NCBI GenBank assembly: GCA_964514285.1
Contig: CAZEQC010000001.1
Coordinates: 69,604 to 133,603 of the forward strand
Length of the DNA: 64,000 nt
Direction of reading: 5' to 3'
Source: SKLM01 sp964514285
Lineage (GTDB): Bacteria; Chloroflexota; Anaerolineae; B4-G1
Part shown: piece by piece, positions 51,161 to 59,380 of the stretch
Layout: every line of letters starts with the position of its first letter
Position numbering within the stretch: position 1 is the stretch's first letter
Translations under genes and position numbers: made by a program
The notes under the pieces: generated by a model
The model's database searches: none
Seen by the model: only the letters and a program-made list of their open reading frames with translations
What the model was told of the DNA's origin: nothing

Positions 51161-52474
51161 TCAGCTACCGTTATATCTGTGTGGCTTTGCCTCTCCTTTC
51201 GTCACACCAAGCATACAGAGGATGGCTAACACGAAGAAGCCCGGTGTGACCAAGAAGATCATATTGTAGTTGTTGCCTGTGAGATCGATCACCCAGCCGT
51301 TCAGGATTGGGCCCACCACCGCCGCCAGCGTGCCCGCCACGTAGTAGAGGCCGGTGTAGGTTCCCAACGTTGCCTCCGAGGGCGAGGTGTCCACCACCAT
51401 CGGCAGGCTGTTGATGTTGACCAGCGACCATGCCACGCCTCCCACCGCTAGCAGTGCCACAATGGCCGGCACCGTCGGAGTGAAGAACGCGATTAGCAGC
51501 AGTATGGCGAAAGCCGCGAGGCCGACGATGATCGTTCTCCGGCGGCCAAAGCGGGTGGCGATGAAGCCGCTGGGGATCGAGAAGGCGATGAACGTGACGT
51601 AGGCTACGCTCAGTATCATACTGGCCGTGGATTCGCTCACCCCCAGGGTTACCACGCCGTAGGAGCTGAAAAAGGTCTCGATGGCGTTATAGCCTACGAA
51701 CCAGAAGAAGATGGCCAGGATAAGAAGCGCCAAGCTACGGACGTTCTCTGGTGGGATATCGCGCACGGCGTAGAAGATCCCCAGGCCTTTCTCTCGCGAG
51801 GAGGCTGAGCCGACCAATTCCCGCGGTTCCTTGACCCTCCAGAAGAGGATTCCGACCGCGATCAGAGTGATAGCGCCCCCGACCCAGAAGGGTAGAGGTC
51901 GGTAGATCTTGTAGAGCGCACCCCCTACCAAGAACGCCAGGACGCCGCCCAGGCCACCCATCAGATTGATGACCCCGTTGGCCTTCGACCGGAGGGGCGA
52001 GGGCACCAGATCGGGCATCAGGGCGATGACGGGCGTGCGGAAGGCCGCCATGGCCAGCAGCATGACGCTCAAGGTGGCGACGAAGAAGACGAATAGACCC
52101 GTCAGCTCACTCACCTGACCGTTGAGCGCCGGAGGAATCATCCTCGGGGCGATCGGTATCAGGGCAAAGGCGGCCACAGCTACAGGGGCGAAGCCGATGA
52201 TGTACGGCATCCGGCGGCCGATGCGCGTGTGGGTTCGGTCGCTCAGAGCTCCCATCAGGGGTTGGATGAAGAAGGCGGCGATGTTGTCGAGGGTCATAAT
52301 GAAGCCGGTCAGGGTGGCGCTCAGACCAAAGCCGAGCGTCGAGGCCTCAAACCCCGGATTCCCGGCCTGCAGGAAGATTGGAACGTATGTGTTGTACACG
52401 GCCCACATGATGCTGGTGGAGAAGAAGCCGAAGCCAATGAGGAACGTTTTCTTGTAGTCGAGTTGCTGATCCAT
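51161..52474 (-). CDS. MFS transporter, GPH/SLC45-like
   Basis: The 437-residue transporter has about 12 helices and the loop PLMGALSDRTHTRIGRRMPYIIGFAP, typical of the glycoside-pentoside-hexuronide/SLC45 sugar-cation symporter group. The second half has SIPSGFIATRFGRRRTIIVG. The long acidic/basic central loop (RVKEPRELVGSASSREKGLG) fits too. A sugar substrate is likely by family only. ATG 52474 has AAAGGAG 6 nt upstream; the extension to 52507 is not needed. Confidence 0.85.
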   Translation of the reverse strand: MDQQLDYKKTFLIGFGFFSTSIMWAVYNTYVPIFLQAGNPGFEASTLGFGLSATLTGFIMTLDNIAAFFIQPLMGALSDRTHTRIGRRMPYIIGFAPVAVAAFALIPIAPRMIPPALNGQVSELTGLFVFFVATLSVMLLAMAAFRTPVIALMPDLVPSPLRSKANGVINLMGGLGGVLAFLVGGALYKIYRPLPFWVGGAITLIAVGILFWRVKEPRELVGSASSREKGLGIFYAVRDIPPENVRSLALLILAIFFWFVGYNAIETFFSSYGVVTLGVSESTASMILSVAYVTFIAFSIPSGFIATRFGRRRTIIVGLAAFAILLLIAFFTPTVPAIVALLAVGGVAWSLVNINSLPMVVDTSPSEATLGTYTGLYYVAGTLAAVVGPILNGWVIDLTGNNYNMIFLVTPGFFVLAILCMLGVTKGEAKPHRYNGS

Positions 52475-52569
52475 GAAGGTCTCCTTTGATTCGATGATGA
52501 CAAGCACGTCTCGAACCGGTCACATCTTCTACATGGGTATACCCGCGCCCCGGCGGTGCTGCACGAGTG

Positions 52570-53964
52570 CTATCGGCGCACCAGCACGTACCGACCACGC
52601 GTCGTCTGAGAGGTGGCGGTGTACAGGTACGTCGCCGGGCCCACGATCACCAGGTCCCCGTGGCCGATGCCCCAGTTGTTCGCCACGTCCATAATCACCG
52701 GATTGCCTGGATACGTCTCCCAAGGACCGTCGATGGCAGGGCCCACGCTGCGGGCGAAACCCAGCGCAAACTGATCATCCACGACGGCGGGATCGCTGGG
52801 GCCACGCACCCCCTCGTAGGCCATATAGGCGTGCTCCCCCACGCGCACGACATCGGCCGAGGATATGGTGCGGAAGTCGAAGTAAGGGTTAGCCGCTGCC
52901 CCCCGGGCGTCCAGGGGGCCGTAACCGTTCTCCGCCCCAAAGAGGGGGTTTGAGGCGCACTTCCGGAGGCCGCTCGCTCCAGCGGCTTTGTCGCCGACGT
53001 AGCAGCCCATATGACCCGGATCTCGGCCCAAGCCCACGAAGACGTAGAGATGCGTGCCTTCAACGAAGATCCCTGGCGGCGCGCCGACCAGACAGTCGCC
53101 AAACTCCTTCTCGGCGTAGATGTTGGGATGCTCGCCGATCGATTCGGCCTCTGTGCATGGCTCTGTCTCCGACTGCCACTGTCCGCTGCCTGGGACGTGT
53201 GCCTCCGCGGACCAGTGAATGCCGTCGGGAGACGTGCGCAGGTAGGTGCCTGCACCCCATTCGTACACGATGTACGCCCTGCCGCCGTCGAAGAAGACCC
53301 GAGGATACTGCTGCTGTCCCGTGTGATCGTGCCCTGGTCTGCATGGACAGCTGCTGCATGGAAAGAGACAGACCGGGTCCTCCAGCGAGAAGTGGAGGCC
53401 GCCATCGTAACTCTTCCACAGTGTGACGCACCCCGGAAACGGCGCTGGATCGCCGCACGAGTCGACTACGCCCGCCGACTCGTGGCTGGCGTGTAGATAC
53501 GACCAGAACTCACCGCCGCCTCGATGCACGGTGTCCGACTCACCCACCGGGAGCCCCACGTCGACAGCCTCGACCACCCACTCGGCCTGACCAGCCCAGA
53601 AGTCGTCGAGTGTGGCGAAGTGACGCCCTGCGGGCGGCGTGGGGACGAAGGCAGAGGCCACCAGCGTCGTGGGCGTCGGGAGGGGGGGCGTCCTCGTCGG
53701 CGTTGGTGGAGTGGGCGTGGCCGTCGGTTCGGGCGTGGAGGTAGGGACGGGCGTCGTCGGCGTGGGCGAAGGGTTCGGCGAGGGCGTCACAGTGGCTGTT
53801 GGGCTTGGAACGGGCGTGCTTGTCGAGGCCACCGTCGGAAGCGGGGTAGGGGACGGGGCCTGCGTCGTTGGTGCCGGGGATGCGCCCGGTCCGCAGCTTG
53901 TCGTGCTAGCTGAGACGAGCAAGAGCAGCACGATGACGGGGTAGACACACCGCAGCCCCGTCAT
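52570..53964 (-). CDS. Lipoprotein with Thr/Pro linker and beta-propeller-like domain
   Basis: ATG 53964 gives a signal helix (VYPVIVLLLLVSAST) with lipobox-like STTSC, then a ~95-residue linker of Pro/Thr/Ser (TPTP-type repeats). The soluble part (about residues 135-465) contains repeated motifs typical of GH43/GH32-like or other beta-propellers: LWKSYDGGLHFSLEDP, YLRTSPDGIHWS, YMAYEGVRG and YPGNPVIMD. Seven or more cysteines appear, several as CxxC-like pairs (FPCSSCPC). No catalytic set is certain. It is likely a surface-bound carbohydrate-related protein. Confidence 0.75.
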   Translation of the reverse strand: MTGLRCVYPVIVLLLLVSASTTSCGPGASPAPTTQAPSPTPLPTVASTSTPVPSPTATVTPSPNPSPTPTTPVPTSTPEPTATPTPPTPTRTPPLPTPTTLVASAFVPTPPAGRHFATLDDFWAGQAEWVVEAVDVGLPVGESDTVHRGGGEFWSYLHASHESAGVVDSCGDPAPFPGCVTLWKSYDGGLHFSLEDPVCLFPCSSCPCRPGHDHTGQQQYPRVFFDGGRAYIVYEWGAGTYLRTSPDGIHWSAEAHVPGSGQWQSETEPCTEAESIGEHPNIYAEKEFGDCLVGAPPGIFVEGTHLYVFVGLGRDPGHMGCYVGDKAAGASGLRKCASNPLFGAENGYGPLDARGAAANPYFDFRTISSADVVRVGEHAYMAYEGVRGPSDPAVVDDQFALGFARSVGPAIDGPWETYPGNPVIMDVANNWGIGHGDLVIVGPATYLYTATSQTTRGRYVLVRR

Positions 53965-53996
53965 ACGCCGCTGAATCTGCCGTGATCGTTCGTAAC

Positions 53997-54020
53997 AAAA
54001 AAGGGAGCCCCAAGGCTCCC
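53997..54020 (-). terminator. Terminator of the infC-rplT operon
   Basis: On the minus strand: GGGAGCC, loop TTGG, GGCTCCC, then six T. It lies about 30 nt after the rplT stop. Confidence 0.9.
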
Positions 54021-54048
54021 TCTGTCCTTGCAGAACAATGGCCAATCT

Positions 54049-54402
54049 CTATGCCACAGCGTCCTTCGCCACTTGGACGATCTCAGCGAAAGCGTCCTCA
54101 TCTCGGACAGCGAGATCGGCCAGGATCTTGCGGTCCAGCGCCACGTCGGCTTCCTTCAGACCGTGGATAAAGCGGCTGTACGGCATCCCATGCTGTCTCG
54201 CGGCCGCGTTGATGCGCGTGATCCACAGCCGTCGGAGATCGCGCCGGCGCTGACGCCGATCTCGGTAAGCATACCATTGGGACTTCATCCAGGCTTCGTT
54301 AGCCCGGCGGTAAAGATGATGTCGCGTTCCCCAGTAGCCCTTCGTATCCCGAAGGATCTTCTTGTGGCGACGACGTCGATTTCCTCCACCCTTGACTCGC
54401 AC
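54049..54402 (-). CDS. rplT: 50S ribosomal protein L20
   Basis: A basic 117-residue protein that binds 23S rRNA early in large-subunit assembly. The N-terminal RRRRHKKILRDTKGYWG and the WITRINAAARQHGMPYSRFIHGLK region are diagnostic. Start is GTG 54402 with AAGGAG 9 nt upstream (GAGTCAAAGGAG on the minus strand). The usual partner rpmI (L35) is not between infC and this gene: only 136 nt separate them. A hairpin ATCCGCC/GGCGGAT sits in that gap. Confidence 0.98.
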   Translation of the reverse strand: MRVKGGGNRRRRHKKILRDTKGYWGTRHHLYRRANEAWMKSQWYAYRDRRQRRRDLRRLWITRINAAARQHGMPYSRFIHGLKEADVALDRKILADLAVRDEDAFAEIVQVAKDAVA

Positions 54403-54538
54403 TGCTCTTTGCTCCTTTGAGAACTAGTTATCCAGCCAAAAACGAATCCGCCTTCACCTGGCGGATCTTCTTCTGATCCTTAAAGGCTTCTCGACTGTGA
54501 GGTGTCGGGAGAGGCGGTTTGGCCCGCCCTCCTCTTGC

Positions 54539-55054
54539 TCACTCTTCAGACGGGGTCAAGACCATCAGCATCGAGTAGCGGTCCATGCTCGGCCGTTGTT
54601 CGACCTCGCTGATGTCAGACAGCTCCTCAGCGATCTCTCGCAGTTTCTCGCGTCCGATCTCGGGGTAGGTGATCTCCCGACCTCTGAAGCGCATACGGAC
54701 TTTAACCTTCTTGCCGTCTTCGAGCCAGCCTCTGGCTCGGCGCACCTTAAAGTCGCGATGGTGATCCGCCGTCTTGGGCCGCAGCTGGATCTCCTTGACC
54801 TCGATGTGCTTCTGTGATTTGCGCGCCTGCTGGGCTGCTTTCTCCTGTTCATATTTGAACTTCCCGTAGTCCATCACCTTGACCACGGGGGGATTGGCGT
54901 TGGGCGCGACTTCTACGAGGTCCAGATCTGTGGAGATAGCGGCTTCCACAGCTTCTTCCAGCGGCACGACACCTCTGTTTTCCCCCTCGGCGTCTATGAG
55001 CCGGACCGGAGAAACACGAATCTGCCGATTAACGCGATATGACTTCGGGCTAAT
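54539..55054 (-). CDS. infC: Translation initiation factor IF-3 (ATT start)
   Basis: IF-3 binds the 30S subunit and checks start codons and the initiator tRNA. The 171-residue protein has the N-domain with VNRQIRVSPVRLIDAEGENRG and then VKVMDYGKFKYEQ. The C-domain has EIQLRPKTADHHRDFKVRRA and KVRMRFRGRE. No ATG/GTG/TTG exists upstream of residue 29. The conserved N-terminus begins at an ATT codon (55054-55052) exactly 8 nt after AGGAGGT. ATT is the known autoregulatory start of infC in other bacteria. Promoter at 55111-55139. Confidence 0.93.
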   Translation of the reverse strand: MSPKSYRVNRQIRVSPVRLIDAEGENRGVVPLEEAVEAAISTDLDLVEVAPNANPPVVKVMDYGKFKYEQEKAAQQARKSQKHIEVKEIQLRPKTADHHRDFKVRRARGWLEDGKKVKVRMRFRGREITYPEIGREKLREIAEELSDISEVEQRPSMDRYSMLMVLTPSEE

Positions 55055-55110
55055 AAGGTCTTACCTCCTAGAGATGTGTCTGAATCTACATACGAATTCC
55101 ATCACAGAGT

Positions 55111-55139
55111 ATAATAGCATAGTTGAGGAATGATGTCAA
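55111..55139 (-). promoter_or_regulatory. Consensus promoter of infC-rplT
   Basis: On the minus strand, TTGACA (55139-55134), a 17-nt spacer and TATTAT (55116-55111). It lies between thrS and infC and so decouples infC from the thrS T-box. Confidence 0.8.
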
Positions 55140-55197
55140 ATTGCTCAGACTATCTTGCAGGATCTGAGCCTCACTGGACGAAGGTGATGACGGAAGG

Positions 55198-55225
55198 GAT
55201 GGGGGCATCTAGCAAAGCCCCCATC
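55198..55225 (-). terminator. Hairpin after thrS
   Basis: GATGGGGGC (55198-55206) pairs with GCCCCCATC (55217-55225), a 9-bp perfect stem. No T-run follows on the minus strand, so termination is likely but not certain. Confidence 0.55.
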
Positions 55226-55237
55226 CTGCCACCGGGG

Positions 55238-57040
55238 CTACAGCTGTCGCCGTGTCTCGATGGCCTCCTGGGCCAGCTCGATGAACGCATCCACGGACAT
55301 GGCGCCCAGTACCTCCTCGTTCCGCAGTCGGAGGTTCACCTGTTCTGCCTCGATCTCCCGGTCGCCCATGATGAGCATATAGGGCACTTTCTCCATCTGA
55401 GCGTGACGGATCTTGGCCCCCATCCGGTCGCTGGAGTCGTCAACCTCCACCCGCAATCCCGCCGCTTGTAGCCGCTCGGCCACGCCCTCGGCATACTCGA
55501 CGTGACGGTCGACGATCGGGATCAGCACCGCCTGAACCGGGCTCAGCCAGACCGGGAACGCACCGGCGTAGTGCTCCACCAGGATGCCGAAGAAGCGTTC
55601 GATGCTCCCCAGCAGGGCGCGATGGACCATGTAGGGACGGTGTTCCTCGCCGTCCTCGCCGACGTACGTCATGTCGAATCGCTCCGGCACGTTGAAGTCG
55701 AACTGGATCGTCGTCAGCTGCCACGTACGTCCGAGAGCATCCTTGATGTGGATGTCGATCTTGGGTCCGTAGAACACGGCCTCACCCTCGATCCGCTCGT
55801 AGGCCAGGTCGCGGGCCTCAATGGCCTTCAACAGCGACGCCTCCGCTTGATCCCACATGGCGTCCTCGCCGGCGTACTTGTCCGGCGCGTCAGGATCACG
55901 CACACTCAACTGGACCTTGAACTGCTCGAAGCCGAAGCTGCGCAGCATGTTGAGGCTGAAATCGAGCACCCGCAGGATCTCATCCTCGATCTGATCCGGT
56001 GTGCAGAAGATGTGGGCGTCATCCTGCGTGAAGCCGCGCACGCGCAGCAGGCCATGGAGCACGCCGCTTCGCTCGTACCGGTAGACCGTGCCTAGCTCGG
56101 CCCAGCGAAGCGGTAGATCACGGTATGAACGGAGGTCGGACTTGTAGATTAGAATGTGGAATGGACAGTTCATCGGTTTGAGGTAGTAGTCCACCCCATC
56201 CACATCCATAGGGGAGTACATACCCTCTTCGTAGAAGTCGAGGTGTCCGGACCGCTGCCACAGCTCTGCCTTGCCAATGTGTGGCGTATAGACGATCTCG
56301 TAGCCGCCCTCGCGATGGCGGGCACGCCAGAAATCCTCGATGATCTGCCGAATGCGACCGCCCTTGGGATGCCAGTAGGCCAGTCCGGCTCCACCCTCTT
56401 CGTGGAAGCTGAGCAAGTCGAGCTCCTTGATCAGGCGTCGATGATCGCGTTTCTCGACCTCCTCCTGCCACTCCAGGAACTCCTTGAGCTCCTCCTCCGT
56501 CTTCCAGACCGTGCCGTAGATCCGTTGCAGCATCGGGCGGCGTTCGTCACCGCGCCAGTAGGCTCCGGCGACGTTCAGCAGCTTCAGCGCGTCTGGGTTG
56601 ATCTCGCCCGTGCTTTCCACGTGCGGACCGCGGCAGAGGTCGACGAAAGGACCATGGCGGTAGATGGAGAGCTCGACCTCCCCCTCAACCGGTTCGCCGT
56701 GCTCGTCCAGCCCGCCTGAGACGATGTCGTCGATCAGCTCCTCCTTATAGGGCTGATCCTCGAAAATCTCGTGGGCTTCCTCTTCGTCGATCTCCTCACG
56801 CTTGAACGCCATGTCCTCCTTGATGATCTCTCGCATACGTTCCTCGATCTCTTCCAGGTCCTCCGGCGTCAGCGGACGGGGGAGATCGAAATCGTAGTAG
56901 AATCCGGTATCGATGGCCGGTCCAATGGCAACTTTACCCTCGGGAAACTTCTCCAACACGGCCTGCGCCATCACGTGCGCGGCCGAGTGTCGCACCCGGT
57001 GCAGATGTCCATTACCTTCATGATGATGTTCGTCAGACAT
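55238..57040 (-). CDS. thrS: Threonyl-tRNA synthetase without TGS domain
   Basis: It charges tRNA-Thr. The 600-residue protein starts at the editing domain (HxxxH-type RHSAAHVMAQAV at about residues 17-28, and VDLCRGPHV). The class II catalytic core has motif 2 RYERSGVLHGLLRVRGFTQDDAH and motif 3 GSIERFFGILVEHY. The anticodon-binding domain covers the last ~110 residues. The TGS domain found at the N-terminus of many ThrRS is missing. ATG 57040 has AAAGGAG 8 nt upstream and is preceded by a T-box leader and a small overlapping ORF. Confidence 0.97.
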   Translation of the reverse strand: MSDEHHHEGNGHLHRVRHSAAHVMAQAVLEKFPEGKVAIGPAIDTGFYYDFDLPRPLTPEDLEEIEERMREIIKEDMAFKREEIDEEEAHEIFEDQPYKEELIDDIVSGGLDEHGEPVEGEVELSIYRHGPFVDLCRGPHVESTGEINPDALKLLNVAGAYWRGDERRPMLQRIYGTVWKTEEELKEFLEWQEEVEKRDHRRLIKELDLLSFHEEGGAGLAYWHPKGGRIRQIIEDFWRARHREGGYEIVYTPHIGKAELWQRSGHLDFYEEGMYSPMDVDGVDYYLKPMNCPFHILIYKSDLRSYRDLPLRWAELGTVYRYERSGVLHGLLRVRGFTQDDAHIFCTPDQIEDEILRVLDFSLNMLRSFGFEQFKVQLSVRDPDAPDKYAGEDAMWDQAEASLLKAIEARDLAYERIEGEAVFYGPKIDIHIKDALGRTWQLTTIQFDFNVPERFDMTYVGEDGEEHRPYMVHRALLGSIERFFGILVEHYAGAFPVWLSPVQAVLIPIVDRHVEYAEGVAERLQAAGLRVEVDDSSDRMGAKIRHAQMEKVPYMLIMGDREIEAEQVNLRLRNEEVLGAMSVDAFIELAQEAIETRRQL

Positions 57041-57146
57041 GCTCAATCTCCTTTTGTTCGGGTGATTCCACCCTCAGATTAAAACGGGTGATCGAATAGT
57101 TGAACACAAAACATTCCACCGGAGTGTGAGTCTCGCTCTCGGTCAT
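57033..57146 (-). CDS. Possible 37-residue protein between T-box and thrS
   Basis: An ATG at 57146 has the best ribosome site in the region, AAGGAGGTGAT, 8 nt from GGAGG to the start. It reads 37 codons to TGA 57033-57035, overlapping the thrS start by 8 nt. The peptide begins MTESETHTPVECFVFNYSIT and has four Thr, one Cys and an acidic tail. I do not recognise it. It could couple translation to thrS, act as a leader peptide, or be a real small protein. The consensus ribosome site and overlap argue against chance. Confidence 0.5.
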   Translation of the reverse strand: MTESETHTPVECFVFNYSITRFNLRVESPEQKEIEHV

Positions 57147-57165
57147 CGCGATCACCTCCTTCATA

Positions 57166-57465
57166 CAAAACAAAAACCCCACGCCCTTGGGGCGCGGGGA
57201 TCTCCCACGTGGTTCCACCCAAGTTTGCGGCACGCGACGCTTGCCCAGAGCAACCGTGACCTGTCGCACACTCTTGAGGCGATAACGGGCCTTCCCGGAG
57301 CCTCATACTCTCGCCCCATCGCTCTACAGCGCGATTTGGGAGGCTCACTCCCGGGGGGTCTTCTCGGCGGCTTGACCAAGGAAGCTTCCAGCCAGCGACT
57401 CCCTCTCTCTGCGGCTACGGCGGCCGATACTCGTCCCGGTCGACGCTTTCCTATAATAGACTTGG
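57166..57465 (-). promoter_or_regulatory. T-box riboswitch of thrS
   Basis: Reading the minus strand from about 57465, the leader contains a Stem-I-like region with AGAGAGAGGGAG and a distal hairpin. It then has the T-box sequence GGGTGGAACCACGTGG (about 57204-57219). The intrinsic terminator CCCCGCGCCC-CAA-GGGCGTGGGG with TTTTTG follows at 57200-57166. Uncharged tRNA-Thr would stabilise the antiterminator and allow thrS transcription. The specifier codon could not be placed with confidence, so threonine specificity rests on the downstream gene. Confidence 0.9.
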
Positions 57466-57470
57466 ACCTA

Positions 57471-57498
57471 ATTATAATCCTCATCGCCCTCTTGTCAA
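57471..57498 (-). promoter_or_regulatory. Consensus promoter of the thrS leader
   Basis: On the minus strand, TTGACA (57498-57493), a 16-nt spacer and TATAAT (57476-57471). Confidence 0.85.
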
Positions 57499-57526
57499 CT
57501 CTACGTCGATACACAGATGCAGGGAT

Positions 57527-57555
57527 TTGCTTGACGCCTTGCCGCGTGATACAAT
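57527..57555 (+). promoter_or_regulatory. Promoter of the phosphoglycerate mutase gene
   Basis: TTGCTT (57527-57532), a 17-nt spacer and TACAAT (57550-57555); the start codon is about 100 nt further, with AGGAG just before it. It is divergent from the thrS promoter. Confidence 0.65.
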
Positions 57556-57662
57556 CTGCGCGGTTCGCCGAACGTAGGCCTCACTTGTTGCCAGGTGATG
57601 CTGTTCCATTAGGTCGTCCAACGATTCATCTCGTATTGTTGAACGTCGTACAGGAGTAATCT

Positions 57663-59306
57663 ATGACAAAAGACCAGGTCTATCCCCTCGCCGAGTCCGT
57701 GCGCGCTGCTTATCGTGCTGGCGAGGATGACGAGACGATGGAACCCCTTGTGCGCGTTGATGAGGAGGGTGACCCCATCGGACGTATTCAAGATGGCGAT
57801 TACGCTATTTTCTACGACATTCGTGGCGAGCGCGAGATCGAGTTGACACAGGCCTTCGTTGCTGACGAGGGGGAGTTCCCTCACTTCGAGCGCGCGCCTA
57901 TCACCACTCATTGGGCCACGATGATCGAGTATCATCCCGATCTCGACACCCGCGTTGCGTTCCCGCCGTCGGGTGCGATTCAGGACACGCTTAGCGAGAC
58001 GGTCAGCAAGGCCGGCAAGCGTCAGGTCAAGGTCGTTGAGTCCGAGAAGCAGGTGCACGTGACCACGTTCTTAAATGGTGGGCGGCTTGAGCCGTTCCCT
58101 GGTGAGACGTGGGAGATCATCGAGTCCCTGGAGCCCGAGGGCTATCTGCCCCCGCCAGAGATGCGCGCTTTCGACGTCGCCGACGCGGCGATTGAAGCGC
58201 TTCGGGATGAAACCGTTGATCTGTTGGTCGTCAATTGGGCCAACGTCGACGTGATCGGACATAGCGAGGAGCGGGAGGCGATTAAGACCGCCGTCTCTAC
58301 GGTGGACGCGCAGCTTGAACGCGTGCTGGAGGTGGCCGAGGAGATGGGCGTCGTGGCTCTCGTCACCGCCGATCACGGCACCGTGGAGAAGTGGTACTAT
58401 CCGGACGGATCCATAGACACCGGTCACACCGACAGCCCTGTTCCTTTCGTGTTGGTCGCGCCCCATCTGGACGAGGCAGAGGGCGGCCCTCATCTTCGTG
58501 ACGAGGGAACCCTCGTTGACGTCGCACCGACCATCCTAGAGCTGATGGCCGTCGAGAAGCCTGACGCTATGAAGGGCGTCTCTTTGGTCGAGAGCGTGGA
58601 CGGGAAGGGCCCTCAGCGCGTGGCGCTATTCATCCTCGATGGTTGGGGCGCTCGGGACGAGGCCTGGGGCAACCTGATCATGGAGGCTGACACCCCCGTG
58701 ATGGACGCCCTGTCGGAGTCGCATCCTTACACCCGGCTGGAGGCTGCTGGCGAGGCGGTCGGTTTGCCCAATGAGGTGCCGAACCGCGAGGGCAAGACCG
58801 TGGGTAACTCCGAGGTCGGTCACACTCACATCGGTGCGGGCCGCGTCGTCACCTCCGATCGACTCCGCATTGAACGATCCATTGAGGATGGCCGTTTCTT
58901 CGAAAACGATACGTTGCTCTGGGCCATGGAGGGCGCCAAGCAGGATGGCACCCGCCTCCACCTGCTGGGCATCATCTCCTTCTATAGCTCCCACGGGTCT
59001 GTGGAGCATCTCAAAGCCCTCCTCCGCATGGCGAAGCAGGTGGCCGTGCCGGAGGTCTACGTGCACGGCATGCTGGGCCGCCGCGGTGAGAAGCCAGAGA
59101 GCGGCGCGATCTACGTCGCCGATATCGAGGCCGAGTGCGAGCGTCTCGGCGTCGGGCAGTTCGTCTCTCTTATTGGCCGCTTCTGGTCGCTCGACCGTGA
59201 GTACAATTGGGATCGCATCGAGAAGAGCTACCGCTGGCTGGTTTATGGCGAGGGTCGGCTCGCGACAGATGACGGCGAGTTGATCGCGAACGGTTGGAGC
59301 GATTGA
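57663..59306 (+). CDS. gpmI: Cofactor-independent phosphoglycerate mutase with circularly permuted domain order
   Basis: GpmI interconverts 3- and 2-phosphoglycerate. In this 547-residue protein the halves are swapped. Residues 5-310 match the C-terminal ~290 residues of canonical GpmI: IRGER (R54, R57), SEKQVHV (K129), NVDVIGH (D196, H200), ADHG (D237, H238), GHTDSPVPF (H255) and the usual final helix. Residues 318-547 match the N-terminal half: LFILDGWG (D326), GNSEVGH with the phospho-serine S383, H444, GRFWSLDRE (R506, R512) and WDR. The new termini fall in the loop after the canonical RWDRVEKAY...GEG. Deviations: DGRD is GRRG (472-475) and about 8 extra residues precede the catalytic serine. 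AGGAG precedes the ATG. Confidence 0.93.
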   Translation: MTKDQVYPLAESVRAAYRAGEDDETMEPLVRVDEEGDPIGRIQDGDYAIFYDIRGEREIELTQAFVADEGEFPHFERAPITTHWATMIEYHPDLDTRVAFPPSGAIQDTLSETVSKAGKRQVKVVESEKQVHVTTFLNGGRLEPFPGETWEIIESLEPEGYLPPPEMRAFDVADAAIEALRDETVDLLVVNWANVDVIGHSEEREAIKTAVSTVDAQLERVLEVAEEMGVVALVTADHGTVEKWYYPDGSIDTGHTDSPVPFVLVAPHLDEAEGGPHLRDEGTLVDVAPTILELMAVEKPDAMKGVSLVESVDGKGPQRVALFILDGWGARDEAWGNLIMEADTPVMDALSESHPYTRLEAAGEAVGLPNEVPNREGKTVGNSEVGHTHIGAGRVVTSDRLRIERSIEDGRFFENDTLLWAMEGAKQDGTRLHLLGIISFYSSHGSVEHLKALLRMAKQVAVPEVYVHGMLGRRGEKPESGAIYVADIEAECERLGVGQFVSLIGRFWSLDREYNWDRIEKSYRWLVYGEGRLATDDGELIANGWSD

Positions 59307-59341
59307 TCTAGCGACCAATCTAAGAGCTGAGGGTTCTCTGG

Positions 59342-59378
59342 AAAAACGAAGGCCGGCTGGCGAAGCCGCCAGTCGGCC
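59342..59378 (-). terminator. Terminator of the tRNA-Val gene
   Basis: On the minus strand a 12-bp GC-rich stem with one mismatch (59378-59367 with 59362-59351) is followed by TTCG and five T. Confidence 0.8.
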
Positions 59379-59380
59379 GG

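Noticed and set aside
53639..53944. Long Val/Gly-rich plus-strand frame opposite the lipoprotein linker
   Set aside because: It is the antisense of the Thr/Pro repeat linker; its composition follows from the linker codons and there is no ribosome site.
54403..54538. Possible rpmI between infC and rplT
   Set aside because: The open minus-strand stretch has no start codon, is too short and lacks L35 motifs.
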